Part shown: positions 23,235 to 34,763 of the stretch, piece after piece | Numbering within the stretch: position 1 is the stretch's first letter | Layout of the letters: every line of letters begins with the position of its first letter | Source: Cucumis sativus | Lineage: Eukaryota; Streptophyta; Magnoliopsida; Cucurbitales; Cucurbitaceae | Direction of reading: 5' to 3' | Length of the DNA: 64,000 bases | NCBI RefSeq assembly: GCF_000004075.3 | Contig: NC_026658.2 | Span: forward strand, 14,434,075 to 14,498,074 | Notes under the pieces: model-generated | The model's input: only the letters and a program-made list of their open reading frames with translations | Database searches by the model: none | What the model was told of the DNA's origin: nothing | Made by a program: the position numbers and the translations under genes

Positions 23235-23723
23235 ATGGCAGCTAAGAGAATTAGAGAACAATTTGAAGCTTCCGATATCGCTAAATCCCTAACGCTTCTT
23301 TCTTATGGAATTCAAGAATCATCAGACCTTAAATTTCAACCCCAAAACGCTGCCGTTTTCGAGTGTAAAACCTGCAACCGCCAGTTCCCGTCTTTTCAAG
23401 CTCTCGGCGGCCACCGTGCCAGTCACAAGCGGCCACGGACATCGGTGGAAGAGCCGAAAGACACGGCGGATTTAAAACAGAAAATTCACGAGTGTGGTCT
23501 GTGCGGGCAGGAGTTCTCTTCCGGACAGGCCCTCGGCGGACACATGAGACGGCACCGGGTGCCGCCGTTAGCAGTGGCGGTGGCAGAGAAGATTCCGGTG
23601 TTGAAGAGGTCTGGGAGTACGAGAGTTATGTGTTTGGATTTGGACCTTAATTTGACGCCATTGGAGAACGACTTGAAATTGCTCTTTGGAAAAATGGCCC
23701 CAGCCGTTAATCTCGTTCTTTGA
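23235..23723 (+). CDS. C2H2 zinc-finger repressor of ZAT type (two fingers, EAR motif)
   Basis: A 162-residue intronless gene, the usual structure for plant C1-2i zinc-finger factors. Finger 1 uses Cys44/Cys47 and His60/His64 and finger 2 Cys87/Cys90 and His103/His107. Both contain the plant hallmark QALGGH, which contacts AGT-core DNA. Near the C-terminus an EAR repression motif (LDLDLNL, about 134-140) is clear; EAR motifs recruit TOPLESS-type corepressors. A basic stretch around KRPR (66-69) could act in nuclear entry. The small size and two fingers place it with the ZAT11/ZAT12-like stress regulators; which one is not decided. The coding region is GC-richer than its surroundings, as expected for a short intronless gene. 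The ATG chosen is the first in frame. Confidence 0.93.
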   Translation: MAAKRIREQFEASDIAKSLTLLSYGIQESSDLKFQPQNAAVFECKTCNRQFPSFQALGGHRASHKRPRTSVEEPKDTADLKQKIHECGLCGQEFSSGQALGGHMRRHRVPPLAVAVAEKIPVLKRSGSTRVMCLDLDLNLTPLENDLKLLFGKMAPAVNLVL

Positions 23724-25770
23724 TTTTAGGTTCTTTTTTTTTTTTTCCTTTTTCGATTCTTTCATTTGTTGTAATCTATATACATTAAAAAAGATAAATA
23801 AAATACTTCTTGAATTATATTCAATTATTTCCAATGAAAATTAAAGATTAAATTCGATTGTTATTATATTTGCAACTTTTTCCCAATCTCTTTTGTTAGG
23901 AACATTTATAGAATAATTAATTTGTTAAGTTACGTGCACATAAGAACTTGTTAATAGGATGATAATAGGTCAATTGTATAGCTATATGTAACGCATAAGT
24001 ATTAATTATTAAAAAGTTGAAACAAAAGATTTACCTATCTATCTTGCTTTACGTAACCTTTCAATTTTTGTTGTATGTGATTTTTTGAAAGTCATTTTCT
24101 TAGATCCAACAACTCTTCAACGGATTGAATCAATTTTTATTGTTACATATATGATACTTAAATATTTATGGAAGACCAAATTAAGTTAGAAGACACCATA
24201 TATTATTTACTCAAAACTACCTTTCCAGTCTTAAGTTTTAATGAATATATGTTTTTAGTCGTCAAGTTTATAACAATAGACTCATTTGATGTTCGAGTTT
24301 TAAAAAATAGGTTTATAAAGTTCTAAAAATATTTTATGTTTGATTTTAAAAAATTGATTATATGATTTTCGATATTATTCTTCTAATTTAAAATATCATA
24401 TAATTATTTAAAACAATAATATAAAGTTATTTGATGAGCTTAACCAGTAAAATACATTTTGAAAACTCGGGAATCAAGTTAATCTCAATTCAAAGCACTA
24501 AAAATGTAATTTTCTCTAAAAAAAATGTAAATTTTGATTTTTTTAAAAAAACTCAACGACCATAAATTTCACATATTTTATATACCTATCTTATATTTAA
24601 CATCAAATGGAAAGATTATCTCTTCGAACTTTTTTTAAAATTTTCAATTAAGTTCGTTTTTATTTATATGGAAAATTTGCTATAAATAATTTTTAAAAAC
24701 TTTCTATCGACCATAGATAAAGATGAACATCATTTTTTGTTATATTTAAATAATTATTTTTGTATATATATATACACTTTGACATACATGGAATTATATA
24801 TTGATAATGTACGCATTATACCGATTAAATTATGTTGATTTTAATTCTTTAAATTATATTTATACACTTATATTTCTCTGAAAAAAAAATCAATATGGTG
24901 ATTTTCCTCCACCAAAACATTAATTAATTTACCATTAAAATATAAAACATTGAGATTTAGTTTTGTAAGAATTTTCATCATCATCCTTACTCTTTTATCA
25001 TCATCATTAAAGCCACATTTATTAACGTTAAGAATATATTTTTACTATTTAAAAAAGTTTAGGAACATGTTTTTACATAAACTATAAGGTTGTGGAGATT
25101 TTTATATATTTATATATATAATTTGGTCTTATTTATATATCAAATAAAAATGAACTTAAATAATTTCAATAAAATAAAGTAGGCAAAATTATATTTTTAG
25201 TCCCAAAATTTGGAAAACATGTGATGTAGTCTAAGTAGCTTCAAGGAGAAATTCGTCGAGAACCAAGATTATTGATTTTTTTTACTAGAATGAATAATGT
25301 GGTGTACCTATTTATAAAGGTCTATTTTACGTGGGGTAAAAAGGGAATTAACTAAATTAACCCTCGTTCTTTTTAAATCAACGTCTTTTTGATAAGTTTT
25401 GAAAATGTATCTTTTTATCGTTTAGTCTTGAAATTTTCAGAATATATTTTTCTTTTGTTATGCACATCTCACAGAAGGTTTAAAAAGTATTTCAAGTAAT
25501 TTTATACTTTTATTTCAAATAATTATATGATATTTTAATTTTGAAGAATAATTTTTGGAAATGAAATGTTTTCTAACACTATTTTTAAAATTTTAAATAT
25601 CATATACTTATTTGAAAACGTTAAACAAAAATTACTTAAATCAAAAACTTTTTTTTTGGTTAAAACTTAGAGACAAAATGAAATTAATTAAAAAATGTAT
25701 CTTTCAATTAAAATAAATAAAATGAAACAAAAAAAATTAATATTTTTTTAGAAAAAAAGTAATGAGAGAA
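23724..25770. other. AT-rich intergenic region
   Basis: No gene is seen. It includes the first copy of a 41-base dispersed sequence (24944-24984) shared with 31111-31151, and low-complexity AT sequence, some of which resembles degraded retroelement or MITE debris. Confidence 0.55.
24944..24984 (+). repeat. 41-base dispersed repeat, copy 1
   Basis: It begins AAAACATTGAGATTTAG and ends in CATCATCAT. A near-identical copy lies at 31111-31151, upstream of WAT1-gene exon 6. It is probably a fragment of a dispersed element; the family was not identified. Confidence 0.5.
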
Positions 25771-25771
25771 G

Positions 25772-25780
25772 AAACCCTAA
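25772..25780 (+). promoter_or_regulatory. Telo-box at the eRF1 leader
   Basis: AAACCCTAA, the plant telo-box, lies at the head of the GC-richer eRF1 leader. It is found near transcription starts of plant genes for translation and ribosome biogenesis, often with site II elements. The position fits the translation role of the gene. Confidence 0.55.
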
Positions 25781-25977
25781 ATCTCACAAATTCAATCTTA
25801 GATCTCTCTGCGTCTGCGAGCTTCTCTCCCGATTCCCTTCCCAACCGCCATCTTCTATCCCTCTCCGATTTCTGTCGCCGACGTCGATACCTTTCACGAC
25901 CTTAATCCCTATCCTACAGGCCAGCCGGCACCAGCTCAGGCGGCATCTTTCTCTCTCCACCAACCATCCCGCCGGCG

Positions 25978-26226
25978 GTAAACTCTCCCTCAATATTACC
26001 TGTTTCTTTTAATCATATGTTCTTGCTGTTTTTTTTAATCATATGTTCTTGCTGTTTTTTTTAATCATGTGTTCTTGTATTGCTGTAAATCTCCCTCAAT
26101 TATGTTGGTCTGTTTTATCTCTTTGAAAGTTAATTTAATAACCTTTTCCTGTTTAACCTCTCATGGAGATAATCAATTTTCGCGATTCGATGCATTCTCT
26201 CATGTATCTTGTCGTTTTTTATGCAG
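25978..26226 (+). other. Predicted intron in the eRF1 5' untranslated region
   Basis: A donor (GCCGGCG|GTAAAC) at 25978 and an acceptor (TTTTTTATGCAG) ending at 26226 bracket a T-rich sequence between a CT-rich leader and the start codon 17 bases later. A single leader intron before an intronless coding region is inferred. The intron contains three 26-bp tandem copies (see the next entry). Confidence 0.65.
26004..26086 (+). repeat. Three tandem 26-bp units in the eRF1 leader intron
   Basis: The motif AATCATATGTTCTTGCTG recurs at 26011, 26037 and 26063, each copy preceded by a T-run, with one change and a small insertion in the third. All three fall inside the predicted leader intron. Confidence 0.85.
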
Positions 26227-26243
26227 TATTTTTATTTATTACG

Positions 26244-27554
26244 ATGGCTGATGCTCATGAAACTGATAAGAACATTGAAATATGGAAAATTAAGAAGTTG
26301 ATTAAAGCACTTGAAGCTGCAAGAGGTAATGGGACTAGCATGATCTCTCTCATCATGCCTCCGCGTGATCAAATTTCTCGTGTTACTAAGATGCTTGGTG
26401 ATGAATTTGGAACTGCTTCGAACATTAAAAGCAGGGTGAATCGGCAATCTGTTTTGGGCGCAATCACATCTGCACAGCAGAGACTCAAGCTGTATAACAA
26501 GGTTCCACCAAATGGGCTTGTGTTGTATACTGGGACAATCGTCACTGAAGATGGAAAAGAAAAGAAAGTCACAATTGATTTTGAGCCTTTTAGGCCTATA
26601 AATGCATCTCTTTATCTCTGTGACAACAAGTTCCACACGGAAGCCCTGAATGAATTGTTAGAATCTGATGACAAGTTTGGCTTCATTGTCATGGATGGTA
26701 ATGGGACACTCTTTGGCACATTGAGTGGTAACACACGTGAAGTCCTTCACAAATTTAGTGTTGACCTTCCGAAGAAACATGGAAGAGGAGGTCAGTCAGC
26801 ACTTAGGTTTGCTCGTCTTCGGATGGAGAAGAGGCACAACTATGTTAGGAAAACAGCAGAGCTTGCAACCCAGTTCTTTATTAATCCTGCCACTAGTCAA
26901 CCTAATGTTGCAGGGTTGATACTGGCTGGATCAGCTGACTTCAAGACAGAGCTCAGTCAATCAGACATGTTTGATCCCCGTCTTCAGGCCAAAATACTTA
27001 ATGTTGTTGATGTCTCGTATGGAGGGGAAAATGGATTCAATCAGGCTATTGAATTGTCATCGGAGATCTTGTCTAATGTAAAATTTATTCAAGAGAAGCG
27101 CTTGATTGGAAAATACTTTGAAGAGATTAGCCAGGACACAGGGAAATATGTTTTTGGTGTTGACGACACACTGAAAGCTCTGGAGATGGGTGCTGTTGAA
27201 ATACTCATTGTTTGGGAAAATTTAGATATCAATAGGTATGTATTAAAGAATGCTGCCACAGGTGAGATTATTATAAAGCACTTGAACAAGGAACAGGAAG
27301 CCAATCAGAGCAACTTCCGTGACTCTGCCACCTCTGCTGAGTTGGAGGTTCAAGAAAAGATGGCATTGCTGGAATGGTTTGCAAACGAGTACAAGAAGTT
27401 TGGCTGCACATTGGAGTTTGTTACCAACAAATCACAGGAAGGATCACAGTTCTGCAGAGGTTTTGGTGGTATTGGAGGAATTCTTCGATACCAGCTTGAC
27501 ATAAGATCATTTGATGAACTATCTGATGGGGAAGAGTATGACGATTCTGAATAG
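26244..27554 (+). CDS. ERF1: Eukaryotic peptide chain release factor subunit 1 (eRF1)
   Basis: A 436-residue intronless coding region, the normal plant eRF1 length (about 434-437). eRF1 enters the ribosomal A site, reads all three stop codons and, with eRF3, triggers peptide release. The stop-codon recognition motifs are present: NIKS at 60-63 (in TASNIKS) and YLCDNKF (YxCxxxF) at 124-130. GGQ at 182-184 ([11 protein letters not shown]) is the motif that drives hydrolysis in the peptidyl-transferase centre. The acidic C-terminus ([10 protein letters not shown]) is typical. The ATG at 26244 matches the family start [10 protein letters not shown]. An in-frame ATG further upstream would add an unrelated hydrophobic stretch and lies inside the predicted leader intron, so it was not used. 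No defect is seen. Confidence 0.97.
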   Translation: MADAHETDKNIEIWKIKKLIKALEAARGNGTSMISLIMPPRDQISRVTKMLGDEFGTASNIKSRVNRQSVLGAITSAQQRLKLYNKVPPNGLVLYTGTIVTEDGKEKKVTIDFEPFRPINASLYLCDNKFHTEALNELLESDDKFGFIVMDGNGTLFGTLSGNTREVLHKFSVDLPKKHGRGGQSALRFARLRMEKRHNYVRKTAELATQFFINPATSQPNVAGLILAGSADFKTELSQSDMFDPRLQAKILNVVDVSYGGENGFNQAIELSSEILSNVKFIQEKRLIGKYFEEISQDTGKYVFGVDDTLKALEMGAVEILIVWENLDINRYVLKNAATGEIIIKHLNKEQEANQSNFRDSATSAELEVQEKMALLEWFANEYKKFGCTLEFVTNKSQEGSQFCRGFGGIGGILRYQLDIRSFDELSDGEEYDDSE

Positions 27555-30018
27555 CAATCAATCAATCACTCCCCGTGGCTGGTGCAGATGGGGGATCAAG
27601 CGCTTGCACCAGCGCCCAGGGTTCGCGGAGGTTAGTCTCGGTTTGAACTGGAAAATTTGTGAAGGCTTTTATAAGGTCTTTAGTTCCTACCTCTAGACGC
27701 TTGTTCTTGATGGTGGATTCTTAATTTATACATATAATGCCTCACATGCTTCAATCAATTTTGCCTCTACTTGTAGGGGTTATGTCCTTTTGATCTGGAT
27801 TTGGCTGTCATATCTAATTGATCGTTGAGGATGCGTGCTCCAATCTCTTTTGCCACAGTGCTCTGCCCTTGTTTTCGTGAAATGGTTGCTGTCTACAGCA
27901 GATACTCACTCAGTCACAAAAATGTTTGAAGTATTGCAATAACTTCAATGCCCGCTCGTATGCTCTGAACTTTTTGAGTTTGTGTCATTTCTGACTATTT
28001 TTCGTTGCTGATAAACCATGTCAGTTGGATCTGAATTCATATGCAATTTACAGTACTTTGTTGGTTGTTTTTCTTAGGTTGGTCTTTGGGTCTCTGGGAA
28101 TAATGTTTTTCGAATTGAATTGAACTGAATTGAAAATGGCAATTGGAACTAACTAGGCTGTAACAAAATTGTTTCTGAAATAATTTTCTTAAAGTTGCAT
28201 CTAAACAATAGTTAAATAATTGGATTTGTTTCTATAATGTGCTTCTAGGGAAGATTTATATCTAACTAAATTGTTTAGAAGTGCTTAATTAACAAGCTAA
28301 ATGTGATTTGAAGCCAATGTCCAGAAACCAGAATAGAGTCAAAGTTCATTTAGAAGATTTTTAGATTCAATTTTAGTAAAAAGAGAAATGCATAATATTG
28401 ACCCCTTACAAATTTGGTGGAAAAACATATGCAATTTTATTGTATACATGTTTTGTTATACCGAAAGATATATTTGTATTTCATTTTTTCATGATTTCGG
28501 TAATAAATTCAGAAAATTAGATTGTAGTCTAAACATTTAAACTAATTATTTAAAATATGTGATACTTCATAGTTATAAATTAGTGGTAGTTGCTAATATT
28601 TAGTCGACAAAAAAGTATTATTAATTTGAATATGATTTATTTCTTAAAAAAATTTGAATAATTTATAATTACATTACTTTTTAAAAAAATGAATTGACTT
28701 CATTCATTTTCATTCATTTACAAGGAGAGGGAAAGAAAAGTGGAACCAACAAACTTGTGAATCGTCGAGCAATTAGTGAGGTTGTTAAGTTTGAGGAGTT
28801 GAGACTTACAATACAAAAAAATTAATAAAATACGAAGCAATGTTTTGAGTAACACGAAGCAATATTTTTAGTTATGAAACCTACAACAAAGAATGATATA
28901 GGAAAGAAATAAAAACACAAGGGAAGAATGAAGTATATGAACATTTGGCATATTTGACATATTTTTCACAAATTTAGTCATACTATTTTAGTATGCAAGT
29001 GTTTTTAATTATTTTCAATAGTTTAGTTCATGCTCAAGAAAATCCCATCAAACTTAAATCTTGATCTTTATTTTTACAAATATTGGATTCTTGATTAATT
29101 TATTGATCTACCATCGTATGAAATTTAATTAAATCTTAACACATGTACCCAACCTAAAATGTTGCATAAAATTGAAAATACACATCAATTCCTTTTTCTT
29201 TATATATATATATATACACACATACTAACTAAAGTATTAAAAAAAAATTGAGATTTGTATCAAATGAGACTTCAGATCTCAAAGTCCACATTTAAAAATT
29301 TTGTGTTTGGATCCTAAATTTATAGAATCCTAATCAACATAGGCTGACATGACCATTATTAAAATATAATAATAATAATAAATCTTCATTAATATCACTA
29401 GAAAATTTTCTTCCTTAGATTTTTCAATTGACATAAAAATGAAAAATACACCATTTGTATTTATAAATAAAAGAAATTATTTAACTTAAATGTTTATAGA
29501 GAAATAATACTTAGAAATGGAATGAAATACATTGATAAGTAAAGCTTATAGATGTGTAGAGTATGAAAAGGAAATAATACCAAATGGTGCAAAAAGTTGG
29601 AGGAACCCTAGATGATAGAGAGGTAGCTGATTTCCTCTATTTCTTGCTTTGTGTAAAGTACTTTTTAACTTTTGTGATTCAATGTTTTCTTTACCATGAA
29701 TAAATAGTTCCATGTTTCACCAAATGGATCATGTAATAAAAACGGATCTTTCATTCACTATTATCTTTCCATAACATTACAACCTTCTTAGTCACTAATC
29801 CCAAGAAAATTAACCCTAATGTTACAAAATTAGATAAAATTATATGGAAAATTTGAAATCAAAAGAAGTGTTTGTTACACTTGGTGGAGTGAGTACATGA
29901 GAGGGACACAGAAAGGATATTGTGGGAGATAAAGGAAGTTATTTAGAAATTTTTTAAACAAAATCTAAAATAACTTCATAAGTATTTTTTTTTTTTTGCC
30001 AATAATTAATCTCATTAA
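27555..30018. other. eRF1 3' region and AT-rich intergenic DNA
   Basis: The eRF1 3' untranslated region probably runs to about 28.1 kb; a GAG|GTTAGT donor at 27631 and a TTGTAG acceptor near 27776 could mark an intron in it. Beyond that the DNA is AT-rich with a TA/CA microsatellite near 29200-29224 and an AAT run near 29368-29381. No gene is seen. The WAT1-related gene converges from the right. Confidence 0.5.
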
Positions 30019-32681
30019 TCATTTTTGCTCATTGTTATTCTTTAAATCAATACAACTATTTGGTTCAATTGTTAAAGTTTCCATCGTCTTGTTGTCTTCC
30101 AATATTTGTTTTGTGGGCAATTTCAAGTCTTCACTTGAGGAACAATTCTCATCTTTGTTTTTGCCCCAAACAACAAGGTATAGTCCCACAATTATCACAA
30201 CTGCTCCAAGTACCCTGGAAAGCAAAATTATTTAGCACTAGTAGTGATCACTACCTTATGTTAAATGAATCAATCTAAGTATTTGATGAAAAATTAATTT
30301 ACCTTCCAAAGTAAAGACGTTCGCCTAAAATAAAGGAACTCATGATGGCTACAATGACCATACTCAAAGGACTAAAGGCAGTGACAAAAACAGGTCCTTT
30401 GTCTTTCATCACTAATCCTTGAATGTAATAAGCAAGTCCCGAACAAAATATCCCCTGCCATCATTTCCAATCTCTTATTAATTAATAACACATCTTATAT
30501 TCTTTTCATATAACAGTATCATTTTGAATGCATTACTCTTATGTATATATATATATTCTCTAATATCCATATAGTGTTTATATAAGATGTTTTTTTTTTT
30601 TTGTTAATGTAAATTACACATATAACTTTTGGTATTGGAGATTCGTTTTCTTTAATTCTGCTTTTGGTATAAATTTGATTTGACTTTTAAAATGAAAAAA
30701 AAAGCACACACCATATCCCTCAAATTAGTGCATGTTATTATTTATTTTTAAAAAGAAAATTTATTTATAATTATTTTCCCAAAGGTTTACATTAATTACA
30801 CGTCACCTATCTCATAACTATTTCATATGAATGGTTTAAATTAATTTGTTTATATAATAAAATTATTAAAAATATTTAGAAATATATAAAAAAAACATTT
30901 TTGTTAGTTACCAATAGTAATTAGATTGAAAGAACTAATATATATATATATTACCATATTGCATAACAACGTCGGTAAAAGAAATCTATATAAATTTTGT
31001 TATATTTATAATTTTTTAAAATGTTGTTACATAGTTAACTATTATTTTTAAAATTACTATTTATAGTTTGTTTTTGTTACGATTGAGTAGGAGAAAAATC
31101 CAGTCTTTAAAAAACATTGAGATTTAGTTTCGTAAAGAAATTCCATCATCATTGTAATATGTGGAATTAAAAAATGAAACAAAAAAGATTGGAAAGGAAA
31201 AAACTAGTAAATAGAATTTTTTAAAAAATGAAAAGTGATTGTAAATCAATAAAAATATTTAAAATATTTAAAATTTAAAGTTATATATGAAAATGTGATA
31301 TTGATTGATTTTAGTAAAATAAAAGAAATAAATTTGAAAGAAAAAATTAAAATAGATTTTTTTGAAAGAAAAAAGAATGATAATGAAATTCTTACACTAT
31401 AAACGGCGGCGAGTAATTTAGTTCCCCAAGTAATGGACCAAACGGCGGGGTTTCCTCTTTCCATCACCAAAGCCACCACAGTTCCCTCCGCCGTTCCCAA
31501 TAAGCAAATCCATGCCGTAAGAGAAAGTTCAGCTGGGTAAGCTTTCAATGTTATTGCCTGTGAAATCCCAAATGAGTTGTCAATAATTCCTTTTTCCTCT
31601 CAAAAGTGGTGGGAAAAAGTTGGATTCTATTGCTGTTGTTCTTTTTGTCAATTGTCACATGTTATTAAATTGGAATAAAATCTTGTGCTGAAGGGAATCC
31701 ATCAACAACAGGGGTTTTGTTATTTGTCAAAAGGGATTATGGATGTGGGAATCTTGTGAGAAGGACAAAGTGTACCTGAAGAATCATGAAACAGGCCCAG
31801 CTGAAGCAACCAATTGTGATCATAATCGAACCTTTGATTGTATGTTGAAGGCTGATTTCACCTCTTTGTTGTGGGTTGTTAGCTCTTTCTTTAACCCAAA
31901 ATAGCTCTACAATTGGACCTTTCATTAGTGTCATTATCATAGCTCCTCCGACTGTTGCTACGGTTCCCACTATCTTAGCTTGGCTTCTGATGCTTTTGAT
32001 TCTTACTTTCTCAAGCCTGAAAAAGTACGTGTTAATTTACAGGGATTTCACTGAGAAAGATAGAAAGATGTTTGAATTTTGCTTATTTGACTACCTGAGA
32101 ATCCAAGCCATTACAAAGGTAATGGCAGGAAGAATATTGCACATGGCAGCTGCAAAAGTTGCTGTTGTGTACTTCATTCCCATGAAATATAAGTTTTGAT
32201 CAATCACAGGCCTGTCAAAAAGGGAAGATATAAAATGTTATGTTGTTGGAGAGTTGATCATTTTGTCAAAAGTTTTTGGGACGCAGGGTAGTACTCTAGC
32301 AAGCTGAGGACCATTAACTTGGCAAAGACTGGAATTGTCATCTTTGGTCTGACCTTCCTGGGAAAAGAAAAAACCACCTTAGTCTTTTAGTGCATCATTT
32401 AAAGGGTCACTTCATGCATGCATGTATGTAAACTGTTTGATTAAATGCCAATGAAGGAAATCTGAGTGGAAAATAGAGAAATACTTGTCAAAAATCAGTG
32501 CAAAAGGGGCTATAACAATTGTGGCAACTGCATGGCGATAAACAACAAGAACATAGTTGCTCATTCCTTGGTTCAGAGCTGCTTTAGATAGAATGTCCAT
32601 TCCTGCAAGACCAAACTGCAAGAACACTACAGCAAAAAAAGGCTTGGCTGAGACACACCATTGGCTAACTTGGGGATTCAT
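30019..32681 (-). CDS. WAT1-related protein (nodulin MtN21 / EamA-type transporter)
   Basis: Seven exons on the minus strand (32681-32485, 32357-32295, 32211-32095, 32016-31776, 31557-31396, 30454-30303, 30214-30019) give 375 residues, with every junction in phase and a normal length for the family. These membrane proteins have ten helices in two EamA halves; the founding member WAT1 exports auxin from the vacuole. Conserved stretches are LQFGLAGMDILSKAALNQGM, YRHAVATIVIAPFAL, KVRPKMT, EPVIDQNLYFMGMKYTTATF, GTVATVGGAMIMTL, KGPVFVTAFSPL and IILGxxLVVWGK near the end. The C-terminal tail is hydrophilic and cytosolic by family topology. It resembles the clade around Arabidopsis At2g39510; the substrate cannot be told from sequence. 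Introns hold AT microsatellites and poly-T runs; the fifth, of about 940 bases, contains a dispersed-repeat copy at 31111-31151. Confidence 0.95.
31111..31151 (+). repeat. 41-base dispersed repeat, copy 2 (in WAT1-gene intron)
   Basis: Near-copy of 24944-24984 in the same orientation, inside the intron between coding exons 5 and 6 of the WAT1-related gene. Confidence 0.5.
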
Positions 32682-32763
32682 CCTGCTAATAGGATGCTGA
32701 AGCGGAAGCTGAGAGTGAACAGGTGTGTTGGTACAATTTCTTTAATGCCTCATATTTGTTATG

Positions 32764-32771
32764 CTTTTATA
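32764..32771 (-). promoter_or_regulatory. TATA box of the WAT1-related gene
   Basis: TATAAAAG on the minus strand, about 83-90 bases before the ATG at 32681, implying a leader of roughly 50-60 bases. Sequence and distance are both typical. Confidence 0.55.
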
Positions 32772-33714
32772 GGAAGTAAAATGCATAAAGCATATGACAC
32801 ATATCTTCTTTCTGAAAACTTTCAAGCTCATGGGAATCTATTAGGTATAAAAACATGATTAGAATCGTAAACCCACTTCATAAATACATGTTTAAGGAGG
32901 AAGAATAATGTGATTAAGAAACTAATGTTTAATTTTGATAGTGCTTTCAATTATTCAATTATCTCTCTGTCACTAAGTGATAATTGATCTCATGCCCAAT
33001 CACCGTTCTTGCTATTGTGCCAATGGTTTGGGCCCCAGAGTGGCTAAAGTTCCCCACTTGCTAGAATATTAATATATGCACCATTTCAAATCAAATATTC
33101 CTAAAGAATTTCATTTATATATATTGGTAAGAAACCAAGCTTTCATCCCAAAACTAATTTTGTTTGATTAATTGATTATTACACAGAATGAATTTTATTT
33201 AGTGCACTATGTATATGTGTGTACGCATATATACACCAAAAATTCTTTCCCACAAACTTTTTTCTTCAACAACCAAGTGGAATGATAACGAAGTGAACTT
33301 TGCTTTTTAATACCTATAATATTTTAATTTTATTCAATTTTGGGAATGATTGTGTTTGCAACAGATATCAGTCATCAAAACCAATTTACACAACCAAATC
33401 TGGTGCAGATTACTCTTTCAAGAACTTTCTTTTTCATGTCCTACACACGTGTGACTAAGTTGTGAGTTTTTTCTTAACCGAAGGTTGCCACAAGAATAAA
33501 AACTTTCATCAGAAATCCTATTTAGAGAAAACACACAATTTTTTTCTTTTTACTTGATCTATGCTATGTCTATGTGTATATCTTTTGATGATCAAGGTAT
33601 TGGGGTCCCCAGTCCATGCATTATGTTCATGGCCAGCCACACCCAATCTTCATGAGGTTTTGCTCATCGTAAGAGCAGCTCTAAGAGATCACATTTCAAG
33701 GACTAAATTATTAA

Positions 33715-33915
33715 TGTTCCGTTTGATGTTGATTTCTTTTTTCGTTTTTTGTTTTTTAAATGTTTGTTTTCTCTCAACTTCCTTACTTTTTTTTTTTCAC
33801 ATTTCTTTCTTAATCAAATTTGGAAAATATTGATAGAGAATGGATTAAAAAAAATTTTTAGGTAGAAATCGTATTTATAAACTTCCTTTCAAAAACCAAA
33901 TGGTTATCGAATGTG
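33715..33915. repeat. Foldback-type dispersed repeat, copy 2
   Basis: The left end reads TTCCGTTTGATGTTGATTT, then a long T-rich run. The right end reads CAAAAACCAAATGGTTATCG and is followed by a second GGTTATCGAATGTG, so the last 14 or so bases are duplicated. The ends are roughly complementary, and the layout matches the copy at 5630-5835. Confidence 0.4.
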
Positions 33916-34574
33916 GTTATCGAATGTGCCCAACCTAGGGGCTTGGACCCCAAATCTTGGAGAGTTATCCCTAAACATGACAAAGCATACCACTTGTGAC
34001 ACCTCTTGAGAGTCTTGTTCTATATGTTTCATTTCTTTAAATTGCTGACTAGATTATCAATAATGGTTAAAATTTGCCTAAACCCTTAGTTATGCCAACT
34101 AGCTATTCCCAATAGATTTTGTTTATGCATGCATTTATATCTGATTTAATAAGAGATGTAGATATGAATTAGGGATCGAAACCCCACATGTACTATTTGG
34201 ATCAAGAGGAATATCTATGACATACTTCTAACTAGAATTTTCTTTTATCTCACTTTCCTATTTGGATGCTCACCTCCTTGATTATCTTTTTAGGCCTTCT
34301 TTTCCTTCCCCTTCCCAGTGCATTACTTGAAAGTTGAAAGCATATAAAACGATGAGATTACATCACAAGATAGTGCATGCTAGCATATTCGTTTGCTTCA
34401 AAGTTTTCTCTTTCTTAATGGGATTGAAGTATGGGCTGTTGTGTACACTTTTTACGTTATTACCATTTCCTGCATGGGCTTTTCGTTTGTAACATCATCT
34501 ATCTCGTTTTTGCACCATAATTTTTAAAACTGCAGGATAAGCTTTGAATATTCAACTTTGTGCAACCACATTTG

Positions 34575-34763
34575 TGGCATGTTAGGGTGTGATTTTGATA
34601 AAATCACTTTTGTCATGAACATGATTTTTTAGTTTAATTTTTATGGTATGAAGATCACATTTAAAACTATGAAATCAAACATTATAGATATGTTTGGAAA
34701 TGATTTTAACATGACAAAAGCGATTGTTGAATGTTCTTCAAAATTGATTCTGAACATGCCCTT
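34575..34763. mobile_element. MITE-like inverted-repeat element
   Basis: The left end, GGCATGTTAGGGTGTGATTTT, and the inverse of the right end (GGGCATGTTCAGAATCAATTT) form an imperfect terminal inverted repeat. AATCACTTTTGTCATG and its counterpart extend the symmetry inwards. At about 190 bases with no coding capacity this fits a MITE. Target-site duplication is not clear. Confidence 0.5.

Noticed and set aside
26163-26243. Longer N-terminus for eRF1 from an upstream in-frame ATG
   Set aside because: It adds a hydrophobic stretch absent from eRF1 and lies inside the predicted leader intron; the family starts at MADAHE.
26232-26636. 134-codon minus-strand frame
   Set aside because: It is antisense to eRF1 coding sequence; a shadow frame.
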